This document shows, one piece after another, positions 55,480 through 63,990 of a stretch of 64,000 nucleotides of DNA. Within the stretch, counting starts at the first letter, position 1, and the number at the start of each line of letters is the position of its first letter. The position numbers and the translations under genes were made by a program. Below the pieces are notes generated by a model that saw only the letters and a list, made by a program, of their open reading frames with translations, was not told where the DNA came from and ran no database searches. The DNA is from Marinicella meishanensis (GTDB lineage: Bacteria; Pseudomonadota; Gammaproteobacteria; Xanthomonadales; Marinicellaceae), in the NCBI RefSeq assembly GCF_019931145.1, contig NZ_JAIOUV010000002.1, positions 62,001 to 126,000 of the forward strand. Reading direction: 5' to 3'.

Positions 55480-56091
55480 ATGCGAATGATGTTGAAATCC
55501 CTGATGTGGCTGATCCTGCTGCTGTTGTGTTTGGGCGTGACTTATTATGCTTTTGCTTATTTGTTGGGTCCGGTCAACCCCAACAACGACTTCAAAATGA
55601 AAATGGCCAGCAGTGGCTGGGTGGTGCCCATGCACTTTTATGCCTCGGGTTTGGCCCTGTTGTTGGTGCCATGGCAACTCAGCTCTTGGCTGCGCCAGCG
55701 GGCGGTGCGCATGCATCGTTTGCTGGGCTTGTTGTATGTGGTGGCGGTGTTGCTTGGTGGGATAGCCGGCTTGTTGATGGCGTTGCAGGCCGATGGCGGC
55801 TGGGTGGCTCAGTTGGGCTTTTTCAGTTTGGCGGTGTTGTGGTTGTACTGCACTGGTATGGCCTATGTGTCGATCCTCAAAGGCCAGGTGTTGGCGCATC
55901 AGCAGTGGATGTACCGCAGCATGGCCCTGACCTGTGCCGGCATCACTTTGCGCCTGTTTCTGGGCCTGGGTTTGGGGGTCATGCAGTGGCCGTTTTTGAC
56001 CGTTTACGTACCCACGGCCTGGCTCTGTTGGACCTTGAACCTGGCGGTTTGTGAATGGCTCATTCGGCGCCGGCGGCCGGCGGCTTGGTAG
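55480..56091 (+). CDS. DUF2306 family membrane protein
   Basis: A 203-residue protein with five or six membrane segments. VPMHFYASGLALLLVPWQL, RMHRLLGLLYVVAVLLG and HQQWMYRSMALTCAGITLRL match the DUF2306 pattern with conserved His and Arg. ATG 55480 has AGGA 7 nt upstream. Its end overlaps the AraC-type gene by 32 bases. Function unknown. Confidence 0.82.
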   Translation: MRMMLKSLMWLILLLLCLGVTYYAFAYLLGPVNPNNDFKMKMASSGWVVPMHFYASGLALLLVPWQLSSWLRQRAVRMHRLLGLLYVVAVLLGGIAGLLMALQADGGWVAQLGFFSLAVLWLYCTGMAYVSILKGQVLAHQQWMYRSMALTCAGITLRLFLGLGLGVMQWPFLTVYVPTAWLCWTLNLAVCEWLIRRRRPAAW

Positions 56092-57148
56092 CCAGCTTTG
56101 ACTTGAATTGACTGGGGGTCATGTGCAACTGTTGCTTGAAGGCGCTGTTGAAGGTGGATTTGGCGGTGAAGCCACAGGCATAAGCAATCTCCAGGATGTT
56201 CATGGCATTATTGGGATCGCGCATCATCTGTTGGGCCGTCTGGATGCGGTGGTGGTTGATGTACTCCCGAAAGGTCTGTTGCTGGGTTTGGTTGATCACT
56301 TGTGAAACCAAATAGATGGGATAGCCGGATTTCTTGGCCACTTGTGCGATGCTCAACCCCGGTTCCAGATACAACTGCTGTTGTTGCATCAATTCGGCCA
56401 ATTTGGCGGTGACCGCAGGGACCCTGGGGTCTGACTCAAGCTTGGCATCCGCCGTTTCATCCGAAGGTGGTTCGATCGGCAACCACTCACTGAGGTGTCG
56501 CTGGGCCAGGGCCAAATAGCCCATGACACTGATCCAAGTGGCCACCGCCAAATAAATCATCGCCACATTCAAACCGGTCCAAGGCGCCAACCACTGCAGC
56601 ACCGCGATCAACCAAATGACCACTTGAAAATAGGCCATCACCGTCAACCACAACAAATCCAAGCCTTCGGTGTTGGCCAGTTGTTGGGCCAGGCGCCGGC
56701 GATAATTCCGAATCACCCACAAGCCGGCCAGCACATAACTGACGCTGTAGGTGAACAAGGTGAGTTCAAAATAGGCAAAGCCGCGCGGGCCTTGGCGCCA
56801 TGGGTCCAGAATCCAGGGGATGTTGACCCCAGCCATGTACAGGAACCCCAGCAGGTGAACCCCATCGGTCCAACGAATGGCTTGTTGCCGGCACAAGGTC
56901 CTGACATACAAATAAAAGAAACTGCCATGTAAAAACGGAAAGAACTGCACCAAGGTATGCAGCGGTAACCAGGGGGTCAGTGGGTCGTGAAATTGCACCA
57001 CCCGCATGGCCAAATCCAACATCAACAACAACATCCACACCGCCAGCACGCGGTTGCTGGGACCATTGGCTGATTTGCGCCACAAGGCAAAAGCCAAGAC
57101 CAGGGCCTGGGCCGCGCCAATGGCAAACAGGTGCGACAACCATGGCAT
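56060..57148 (-). CDS. AraC-family regulator with membrane sensor domain
   Basis: A 362-residue protein with seven membrane helices in the first 220 residues and a C-terminal AraC HTH (about 255-350: GLSIAQVAKKSGYPIYLVSQVIN, NILEIAYACGFTAKSTFNSAFKQQLHMTPSQF). ATG 57148 is used. The target genes are unknown; candidates are the neighbouring 2OG-oxygenase and DUF2306 genes. Confidence 0.9.
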   Translation of the reverse strand: MPWLSHLFAIGAAQALVLAFALWRKSANGPSNRVLAVWMLLLMLDLAMRVVQFHDPLTPWLPLHTLVQFFPFLHGSFFYLYVRTLCRQQAIRWTDGVHLLGFLYMAGVNIPWILDPWRQGPRGFAYFELTLFTYSVSYVLAGLWVIRNYRRRLAQQLANTEGLDLLWLTVMAYFQVVIWLIAVLQWLAPWTGLNVAMIYLAVATWISVMGYLALAQRHLSEWLPIEPPSDETADAKLESDPRVPAVTAKLAELMQQQQLYLEPGLSIAQVAKKSGYPIYLVSQVINQTQQQTFREYINHHRIQTAQQMMRDPNNAMNILEIAYACGFTAKSTFNSAFKQQLHMTPSQFKSKLATKPPAAGAE

Positions 57149-57163
57149 CACAGCGGCTTCATG

Positions 57164-57781
57164 TCAGGCTTTGGTGCGGAACCAACCGGTCAGGCTGCGC
57201 CTGGCTTGGGTACTGGGCAACACTTCATGCGGAAAATCTTCACTGAGAAACACCACCAAAGTGCCCCATTCAGGCAACACCGTGGCACAAGGAGCTGCGG
57301 CATCGGGCCGATACAATTGCAGCTCACCACCGGCGGTGGCCGGCCATTGTTCATTCAGGTAAAGCAAGGTGCTGATGCGGCGGTTGTTCACTGCTTGTCC
57401 GCCCTGGCGAAAAGCGTCCAGGTGCTTTTGGTAACGCGTGCCTGCAGGATAGCGGGCAAACATGGCCTCGTATTCGAATAAGCCCAAGTAAAAGTGCCGA
57501 TTCAAAGCCAAGCGCAATTGTTCACACCAGGCAAAATATTGGGCCAAACCATTGGTTTGCTCATGCACCCAGACCAGCTGATCACCGCGGATGCTGTGAT
57601 CGTGGTGCTGGCTGTGCTGCCGACCCATTCCCGCGGGTTTGAAGGCCTCATCAGGCAGGGCCGCAAAGCCAGCGGCGATGGGTTGCATAAACGCCTGGTC
57701 GAAAGCGTTTTCCAACACCACATAGCCGTGTTGGCTGATGCCGGCACAAATGGCCTCGATGTTGTGAGTGGGTTCTGGCAT
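57164..57781 (-). CDS. 2-oxoglutarate-Fe(II) oxygenase
   Basis: A 205-residue double-stranded beta-helix dioxygenase. Iron ligands are His120, Asp122 (YQKHLDAF) and His185 (FPHEVLPS); Arg195 probably binds 2-oxoglutarate. ATG 57781 is used; GTG 57799 is the alternative. It resembles prolyl-4-hydroxylase-type or SM-20-like enzymes; the substrate is unknown. It sits 15 bases before the AraC-type regulator gene. Confidence 0.87.
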   Translation of the reverse strand: MPEPTHNIEAICAGISQHGYVVLENAFDQAFMQPIAAGFAALPDEAFKPAGMGRQHSQHHDHSIRGDQLVWVHEQTNGLAQYFAWCEQLRLALNRHFYLGLFEYEAMFARYPAGTRYQKHLDAFRQGGQAVNNRRISTLLYLNEQWPATAGGELQLYRPDAAAPCATVLPEWGTLVVFLSEDFPHEVLPSTQARRSLTGWFRTKA

Positions 57782-57864
57782 GCGGCAACAGATGATCACA
57801 AGAAGTCCAATTTTAGCCGAATTTTACAGCCCCATGTGCAGCCCTTTGTCACAGGCCCAGTCTG

Positions 57865-58023
57865 GGGCCTGTTAACACCCACTGAAAGGCGACTGCTGGA
57901 TCGTATTTTTCAGCCATCAAGGCATCCGTCGTGAGGTGTGGTCACTCCAATCGAGCGGAGAGCAACGCAGGGTGTGGCATTTGCAGCTTAAACAGTGGTA
58001 TTTCAGTGGGTGTTAACAGGCCC
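57865..58023. mobile_element. MITE-like element with 23-bp terminal inverted repeats
   Basis: A perfect 23-bp inverted repeat (left arm 57865-57887 starting GGGCCTGTTAACACCC; right arm 58001-58023) bounds a 159-bp segment without a gene. No clear target duplication flanks it. It resembles a miniature inverted-repeat element, or the remnant of an insertion sequence. It lies 28 bases before the ATG of the following gene. Confidence 0.6.
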
Positions 58024-58039
58024 TAAGGTGGCTTTGTGC

Positions 58040-58045
58040 TAAAAT
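58040..58045 (+). promoter_or_regulatory. -10 box 6 nt before ATG (leaderless mRNA candidate)
   Basis: TAAAAT is followed by TGGGCC and the ATG at 58052. No ribosome site is present, so the message would start at the ATG. It lies just beyond the MITE-like element. Confidence 0.5.
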
Positions 58046-58051
58046 TGGGCC

Positions 58052-58330
58052 ATGAAACCACCCCTCAGTTGTGGCGCCCAGGACTTGCTGGAAGCCGCCA
58101 TCATACAACGTCGACGCCTGAACATCATTTGCCACCTGGATGGGGGTGAACAGGCATTGTATGATCGGGTGCTGCCAGTGGACATCAACACCCATGCCGG
58201 GCAAGAAATTTTGACTTTCCTGACCACCGACAACCAGGGGGGCATCCTCAAGCTGGAGATCAACACCGCTGACATTGCCTCGTTTGAAGCCAAAGATTAT
58301 ATGGATCCGCGCATCCATTACCGGCGTTGA
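58052..58330 (+). CDS. Small protein, possibly Rof (Rho-binding antiterminator)-like
   Basis: A 92-residue acidic/neutral protein with CGAQDLLEAAIIQRRRLNIICHLDGG near the N-terminus and a C-terminal LKLEINTADIASFEA, echoing the Rof/YaeO pattern of a Cys, a short helix, beta strands and a hydrophobic-Asp ending. This is a weak resemblance from memory. It stands alone between the MITE-like element and the M61 peptidase gene. Confidence 0.45.
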   Translation: MKPPLSCGAQDLLEAAIIQRRRLNIICHLDGGEQALYDRVLPVDINTHAGQEILTFLTTDNQGGILKLEINTADIASFEAKDYMDPRIHYRR

Positions 58331-58400
58331 TCCTGGGTGAGTCAGTGTTTCACCTGGTATTGAGTACAATTGATCATCTATTTGACCGAGGCCCATGCAC

Positions 58401-60209
58401 ATGAAAACAATTTGGCTGATCATCGGGCTGCTGACTTTTGGCAGCCACGCAACAGCATCCTCCACAGCAACACCCATCAACTACCAATTCACCGTCACCG
58501 ATGCCCGACAGCATTTGGGGCAGGTACAAATCACCTTCCCGCAGGTGGGCACCAAAACCCTGCTGGTGCAATTACCGGTCTGGCGTTCGGGCCGTTACGA
58601 AATTTTGAATCTGAGTAAACACATCAGCCAATTGACTGCCGAGGATGCCCACGGCCAAGCCATCGAGTGGGACAAAACCGACAAAAACAGCTGGAAACTG
58701 TGGCTCAAGCACCCAGGCGCCGTGACCATCAAGTACCAGGTCTATGCCAACATGCTGCGGCACCGGGTGGCCCACATCGATGACACCCACGCCTTTTTGG
58801 ATGCCAGCGGGGTGTTCATGTTCGCCCCAAGTTTGCGGGACCAACCTTTGACCGTGCAAATGCATGTCCCCGACGGCTGGGTCAGCCGCAGCGGCATGGC
58901 AACACACGGCGATGCCCACACCTTTTATGCCCACAATTATGATCAGCTGGTGGATTCCCCGATCGAGAGTGGCCACCACCAATTCAAAGCCTTCACCGTC
59001 GGTGAACAAAACTATGAAATCGTCATTTGGGGTGAAGGCAACCACGACATCGATGATTTACAACAGCAAGTGACCCGCCTGCACCATGCCGGCGCCGCCC
59101 TTTGGGGTGACTTTCCTTACCAACGTTATGTCTACATGTATCACGTGGGTGATGGTCTCAGGGGGGCCACCGAACATGTGAACTCGACCATCATCCAACA
59201 AGACCGGTTCAACTTTCAGCCGCGGGACAAATACCTGCGGGTGTTGGCCACCACAGCGCATGAATTCGTCCACACCTGGAACGTCAAAGCCTACCGCCCA
59301 GCGGGCATTGCTCCGTATGATTACTCGCAAGAAAATTACTCCGATCTGTTTTGGATGGCCGAAGGCATCACCAGCTACTACGACGATTTGTTGTTGTTGC
59401 GTGCCGGCATCAGTGAACCCAAAGAGTACCTGAAAAAATTGGCCGAGGACGTGCACAAGCATTTGAACAACCCAGGCCGATCTTTGGAATCGGTGGCGGC
59501 CACCAGTTTCGACACCTGGCTGAAAGAAGACGGCCAACACAACCACAATGCATCGGTCAGCATTTACTTGGAAGGGGCCATGGCGGCTTGGCACCTGGAC
59601 CATGAAATCCGCCGCTTGACTGACAATACATACGGCATGGATGAGTTGCAAAAAAGACTCTACCAACAACACCGCAACATCGACCAAGGCTATGACAAAA
59701 ACGACGTGTTGGGCTTGTTGCAAGACATCACTGGGACCGACATGTCGGCCCACTGGCAACGCTTCATTGAAGGCACCGAAGCCATCGACTTTGACGCATT
59801 GCTGGCGTTTTATGGCTTACAACGTCTGGTTGATGAGGAAGACCAGGCAAGCCAAGGGGCCTGGTTGGGGGCGACTTTTGACACCAGCCATGACCAACCA
59901 CGAATCAAAACTGTGGATCGTGACAGCCCAGCCTGGCAGGCTGGCTTGACCGCTGGTGACACGTTGTTGTCCATCAATGGCATCCAAGTCACCAGTGCCA
60001 ATCTGGAACAACACCTGGCCCACCTGCAAACCGAGCAGCCACATGAGATCCATTACTTCACCGCCGGTCGCTTGCAACACCAATCAATCCGGCCGATCCA
60101 GGCGCCCCACCCCCCATTCAGCATCCAAGCCGTGGACCGGCCCAGTCGCCAACAGCGGGCCCACTTCAAGGCTTGGACGGGGCATGAATTGGCCGACTTG
60201 GCCGATTGA
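58401..60209 (+). CDS. M61-family glycyl aminopeptidase with PDZ domain, exported
   Basis: A 602-residue exported peptidase: signal peptide (about 1-18), N-terminal beta domain, zinc motif HEFVHTWN with the downstream Glu in FWMAEGITSYY, and a C-terminal PDZ domain (about 485-575, LGATFDTSHDQP...DRDSPAWQAGLTAGDTLLSINGIQV). This is the M61 architecture. A GAGG site lies 9 nt before ATG 58401; ATG 58395 is the alternative. Confidence 0.9.
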   Translation: MKTIWLIIGLLTFGSHATASSTATPINYQFTVTDARQHLGQVQITFPQVGTKTLLVQLPVWRSGRYEILNLSKHISQLTAEDAHGQAIEWDKTDKNSWKLWLKHPGAVTIKYQVYANMLRHRVAHIDDTHAFLDASGVFMFAPSLRDQPLTVQMHVPDGWVSRSGMATHGDAHTFYAHNYDQLVDSPIESGHHQFKAFTVGEQNYEIVIWGEGNHDIDDLQQQVTRLHHAGAALWGDFPYQRYVYMYHVGDGLRGATEHVNSTIIQQDRFNFQPRDKYLRVLATTAHEFVHTWNVKAYRPAGIAPYDYSQENYSDLFWMAEGITSYYDDLLLLRAGISEPKEYLKKLAEDVHKHLNNPGRSLESVAATSFDTWLKEDGQHNHNASVSIYLEGAMAAWHLDHEIRRLTDNTYGMDELQKRLYQQHRNIDQGYDKNDVLGLLQDITGTDMSAHWQRFIEGTEAIDFDALLAFYGLQRLVDEEDQASQGAWLGATFDTSHDQPRIKTVDRDSPAWQAGLTAGDTLLSINGIQVTSANLEQHLAHLQTEQPHEIHYFTAGRLQHQSIRPIQAPHPPFSIQAVDRPSRQQRAHFKAWTGHELADLAD

Positions 60210-60230
60210 GTGATTGCCCACAAGTTGGGC

Positions 60231-60836
60231 TCAACGGTTCGGGTCTGTCAGGCGCTCGCGCATCTGTTTGAGGGTCAAGAACATCGCATCCCGGTTATAT
60301 TTATTGACGCCGGATTTGAAGCCAATTTCCGGATCCATATACAGTTCATACACCACCTGCACCTGGTCCGGGCTGATTTGCCGCAACTGCCAGGAGGCGG
60401 CCATGTTTTGCATGCGCAACTGTTGTTTGCCGGGGTGCTGATGGGGCTGGTTCACCACCTCAATCAACCAGCCAGGTGGGGCGGTCAATTCAGTGGTGCG
60501 GTGGCTGAACACCACATCGCGGTCTTTGAACCACAAGGGCCCTTCGAACACCATGTGTATCAAACCACCGGCCAAGTTTTCGGCCGCTTCACAGCCATGA
60601 ACCCAGCTGGGAAAATGTTCGGTTTGTCTGAGTAAATCCAACACCACTTCTCGGTCGCCAGGTACCAGCACGACGCCTCGGGTGTGCCACTGTTTGAATT
60701 GCGGGTGTTGGTGTCGTTGCCAGATGCGGATGTCGTCCTGATCAATTTTTTTTTGCCAAGCTGGTTCGGCCGCCACCGTCCAAGCCAGCACGCAACCGAA
60801 AAGCACCATTGTGTTAAAAATGCCGGGCATCACCAT
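60231..60836 (-). CDS. START/SRPBCC lipid-binding domain protein, exported
   Basis: A 201-residue protein with a signal peptide (about 1-23) and a START fold: WQKKIDQDDIRIWQRH, FPSWVHGCEAAE, DRDVVFSHRT and a final amphipathic helix (FLTLKQMRERL). START proteins bind hydrophobic ligands. ATG 60836 is used, with 60830 as alternative. It is divergent from the deoxynucleoside kinase gene, only 34 bases away. Confidence 0.85.
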   Translation of the reverse strand: MVMPGIFNTMVLFGCVLAWTVAAEPAWQKKIDQDDIRIWQRHQHPQFKQWHTRGVVLVPGDREVVLDLLRQTEHFPSWVHGCEAAENLAGGLIHMVFEGPLWFKDRDVVFSHRTTELTAPPGWLIEVVNQPHQHPGKQQLRMQNMAASWQLRQISPDQVQVVYELYMDPEIGFKSGVNKYNRDAMFLTLKQMRERLTDPNR

Positions 60837-60858
60837 TCATCTTAACCTGTTTTGCGCC

Positions 60859-60864
60859 TACAAT
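60859..60864 (+). promoter_or_regulatory. -10 box 6 nt before kinase ATG (leaderless mRNA candidate)
   Basis: TACAAT is followed by ACCGCC and the ATG at 60871, with no ribosome site. The spacing equals that of srkA and the gene at 58052. Confidence 0.55.
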
Positions 60865-60870
60865 ACCGCC

Positions 60871-61509
60871 ATGGGCGAACAAAAAATCATCGGCATCGCC
60901 GGCAACATCGGCGCCGGCAAAACTTCCTTGGTGGAGTTCTTGACCAGCACCTACCACATCACCCCGTTTTACGAACCCAACGACAACAACCCCTACCTGG
61001 ATGATTTTTACCGCGACATGAAGCGCTGGGCCTTTCATTCACAATTGTATTTTTTGAGTTCAAAGTTCAAGATCCACCAACAACTGGAACAAACGCCGGG
61101 GGTGGTGATTCAGGACCGCACCCTGTTCGAAGACGTTGAAATCTTCGCCACCGCCTTGCACCAAATGCGCAAAATCAACCAACGTGACTGGGACACGTAC
61201 TACAATTTTTACCGCAGCATCCAACGCGCGATCAAGCCACCGGATTTGATGATTTATTTGCAGTGCTCGATGCGCACCACCCGCAAGCGAATCAAGCTGC
61301 GGGGTCGAAAAATGGAACAAGACATGCCCTTAAGCTACTTGAAACGGTTAGAATCCCTGTATCAAAACTGGATCGCCAACTACGACAAAAGCCGCTTGTT
61401 GGTGATCGAAACCGATCGACTGGATTACGTCAACGACCTGATTGATCAAATTGAATTGATGCAAAGCATCGAAGCGTTGCTGCCCCAAGACTTGGCCAGA
61501 AACCAATAA
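60871..61509 (+). CDS. Deoxynucleoside kinase (deoxyadenosine/deoxycytidine type)
   Basis: A 212-residue kinase with P-loop GIAGNIGAGKTS (residues 8-19), FLSSKFKIHQQ, DRTLFEDVEIF and the LID region RIKLRGRK. It phosphorylates deoxynucleosides for salvage. ATG 60871 was chosen as the protein fold begins there. It leads an operon with DUF368 and sbcB genes. Confidence 0.9.
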   Translation: MGEQKIIGIAGNIGAGKTSLVEFLTSTYHITPFYEPNDNNPYLDDFYRDMKRWAFHSQLYFLSSKFKIHQQLEQTPGVVIQDRTLFEDVEIFATALHQMRKINQRDWDTYYNFYRSIQRAIKPPDLMIYLQCSMRTTRKRIKLRGRKMEQDMPLSYLKRLESLYQNWIANYDKSRLLVIETDRLDYVNDLIDQIELMQSIEALLPQDLARNQ

Positions 61510-61513
61510 CAAC

Positions 61514-62368
61514 ATGACTTACATATTCATTTTCCTCAAAGGCATGCTGATGGGCATCGCCGACCTGGTACCCGGGGTTTCCGGCGGCACCATGGCTTTA
61601 ATCACCGGCATTTATGAGCGCCTGATTGGGGCCATCGCCGCGATCAATATCAAGGCGGCTCAACAGGTTTTCAAAGGCCAGATCAAAGCCACCTGGCAAC
61701 AAATCGACGGCTGGTTTTTGCTGTCTTTGTTCAGTGGCCTGTTGACCGCGGTATTTTTGTTCGCCAGTTTGATCAAATCCCTGTTGCTCAACCAGCCGCT
61801 GCTGACCTGGTCTTTTTTCTTTGGTTTGATCGTGGCATCGGCCCTGTTGCTGTTGCACCAGCACCGTTCGAAAAACCCCATTCATTGGCTGTTTTTATTG
61901 GGCGGAGCGGCCTTGGGCTATGTACTCAGCACGCAAAGCCTGGCGCTGATTCCAGCCGGCCATGTGGGGGTGCTGTTGGCCGGCATGATTGCCGTCAGCG
62001 CGATGATTTTGCCAGGCATTTCAGGTTCACTGATATTGATCCTGTTGGGTTTTTATGAAACCATTTTGGCCGCGGTGGAACAGCGTGATTGGCTGATCCT
62101 GGCCCTGTTTGCCGCCGGCTGCGCCATCGGGCTGATGTTGTTTTCCCGCTTGCTGCGGTGGCTGTTGGCCCGTTACCACCTGGCCACTTTGTACGCCTTG
62201 GCCGGTTTGATGTTGGGTACCTTGTTCCGGGTTTGGCCTTGGAAAGCAGACAGCCATAACATATTACCCACCGCACACCCAGAGCCGAACTGGCTGCCGG
62301 CTTTGATGTTGATGGCCTTGGCCAGTGCCTTTGTTTGGACCCTGTTTCAATTGGACCGCCGCCGATGA
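61514..62368 (+). CDS. DUF368 (PopT-type) polyprenyl-phosphate translocase
   Basis: A 284-residue membrane protein with about eight to nine segments and the core ADLVPGVSGGTMALITGIYERL plus AVSAMILPGISGSLILILLGFYE. DUF368 proteins have been shown to flip undecaprenyl phosphate, supporting cell envelope synthesis. It starts 4 bases after the kinase stop and overlaps sbcB by ATGA. Confidence 0.9.
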   Translation: MTYIFIFLKGMLMGIADLVPGVSGGTMALITGIYERLIGAIAAINIKAAQQVFKGQIKATWQQIDGWFLLSLFSGLLTAVFLFASLIKSLLLNQPLLTWSFFFGLIVASALLLLHQHRSKNPIHWLFLLGGAALGYVLSTQSLALIPAGHVGVLLAGMIAVSAMILPGISGSLILILLGFYETILAAVEQRDWLILALFAAGCAIGLMLFSRLLRWLLARYHLATLYALAGLMLGTLFRVWPWKADSHNILPTAHPEPNWLPALMLMALASAFVWTLFQLDRRR

Positions 62369-63792
62369 ACACCTTTTACTGGTATGACCTGGAAACTTTT
62401 GGCATCAACCCCCGCTATGACCGCATCGCCCAATTTGCCGGCATCCGCACCGATGAAGATTTGAATCCCATCGGCGATGCCGACATGTTTTATTGCCAAC
62501 CGACTCCTGACTACCTGCCCGATCCCGGCAGTTGTTTGGTCACCGGAATCACCCCCCAACATTGCCAGGAACATGGCTTGCCCGAACACGCCTTTGCCGA
62601 CCGGGTGCACGGCATCCTGAGTGAACCGGACACCTGTGGGGTGGGCTACAACAGCATCCGCTTTGACGACGAATGCGTGCGTTCATTGTTCTACCGTAAC
62701 TTGATGGACCCGTACCAACGGGAATACATGAATGGCAATTCTCGGTGGGACTTGATTGATCTGGTACGGGCCACCTACGCCTTGCGGCCTGAGGGCATCG
62801 AATGGCCCATGCATGAACCGGGTAAACCCAGTTTTAAATTGGAAGACCTGGCCGCCGCCAATGGCTTGAGTCACCAAAGTGCCCATGATGCCTTATCTGA
62901 TGTTGAGGCCACCATCCAATTGGCCCGCTTGATTCGTCAACAACAACCGCGCTTGTTTGACTATGGCCTGAAACAACGCAACAAAGACCACGTGCGCAGT
63001 CTGCTCAATTGGCAATTGCTGCAACCGGTGGTGCATGTGTCCAACAAAATCCCCGCCGAACGGGGCTGTTTGGCGGTGATGATGCCTTTGGCCATGCACC
63101 CCACCAACAAAAATGGCATCATCTGTTTTGACCTGCACCATGACCCAAGCGATTTGTTGGACCTGTCTGTGTCAGACATTCAGGACCGTTTGTACACCCC
63201 CGTGGCTGATCTGCCCGATGGGGTCGAGCGGGTGCCATTGAAAACCATTCATTTGAACAAAGCCCCGTTTGTCGCCCCACTGTCGGTGCTCAAGGGCGTG
63301 GATCTGGAGCGCATCGGTTTGGATTATGCCCGTTGTCAGCAACACTTGGCCCAGATCAAACCCATGCCAGGCATCGAAAAGAAGGTGGCCGCGGTCTTTG
63401 ATCAGCCCTTTGAGGGCACCAGCGACGACGTCGATGAAATGATATATGCCGGCTTTTTCAGCTTCAAAGAACGCGCCCGCTTGGGCTCCATCCGGCAGCT
63501 GCCGGTGGAACAAATACCCTGGCAAGCCGATGACTTCGAAGACCACCGCGCCGCCACTTTGATCCAACGCTTCAAAGCCCGCAATTTCCCCGAAAGCCTG
63601 ACCCCTGAGCAAACCAGCGCCTGGCAAGCCGATGTGCACCAACGCCTGAGTCAACGCTTTGGCGAAGATTTCCAATTGTGGTTTGAACACCTGCAAAACC
63701 TGCGGGAACAACACCCAGAGGCCAAAGACCAACAACTGTTGGATCAAGTGGAACAGTTTGTGATGGCACAGGGGGCGTTATTCTTTGGGTAG
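62365..63792 (+). CDS. sbcB: Exonuclease I (SbcB)
   Basis: A 475-residue 3'-5' single-strand DNA exonuclease. DnaQ-type Exo motifs: FYWYDLETFG (ExoI), GYNSIRFDDECVRSLFYRN (ExoII) and HDALSDVEATIQLARL (ExoIII), followed by the SH3-like and C-terminal helical domains. It acts in recombination and mismatch repair. ATG 62365 gives ATGA overlap with the DUF368 gene. Confidence 0.95.
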   Translation: MNTFYWYDLETFGINPRYDRIAQFAGIRTDEDLNPIGDADMFYCQPTPDYLPDPGSCLVTGITPQHCQEHGLPEHAFADRVHGILSEPDTCGVGYNSIRFDDECVRSLFYRNLMDPYQREYMNGNSRWDLIDLVRATYALRPEGIEWPMHEPGKPSFKLEDLAAANGLSHQSAHDALSDVEATIQLARLIRQQQPRLFDYGLKQRNKDHVRSLLNWQLLQPVVHVSNKIPAERGCLAVMMPLAMHPTNKNGIICFDLHHDPSDLLDLSVSDIQDRLYTPVADLPDGVERVPLKTIHLNKAPFVAPLSVLKGVDLERIGLDYARCQQHLAQIKPMPGIEKKVAAVFDQPFEGTSDDVDEMIYAGFFSFKERARLGSIRQLPVEQIPWQADDFEDHRAATLIQRFKARNFPESLTPEQTSAWQADVHQRLSQRFGEDFQLWFEHLQNLREQHPEAKDQQLLDQVEQFVMAQGALFFG

Positions 63793-63990
63793 ACTCGCCC
63801 GGTAATTGCGGCGCACCCAAATCATGCCGGCGCGGATGCCCAGATACATCAAGAAACCCAGGGCCACGGCAAACACGCCCCAATGACTCATCAACTCAAT
63901 CGGCTGGGCGTTTTCCACCCCTTTGATGTAATCCCACAACATGGGAATGGCGCCAATCATGGCGATGGTCATGGCCACATAGGAAAACAT
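63778..63990 (-). CDS. Small two-helix membrane protein
   Basis: A 70-residue protein with two membrane helices (about 3-23 and 38-58) and a basic end (VRRNYRASLPKE). Its end overlaps sbcB by 15 bases. The ATG at 63990 is used, but the frame is still open upstream at the window edge, so the gene may be longer. Function unknown. Confidence 0.55.
   Translation of the reverse strand: MFSYVAMTIAMIGAIPMLWDYIKGVENAQPIELMSHWGVFAVALGFLMYLGIRAGMIWVRRNYRASLPKE

Noticed and set aside
57494-57934. Plus-strand reading overlapping the 2OG-oxygenase gene and the inverted-repeat element
   Set aside because: Mostly antisense to a real enzyme gene; its C-terminal part within the element has no transposase motif.
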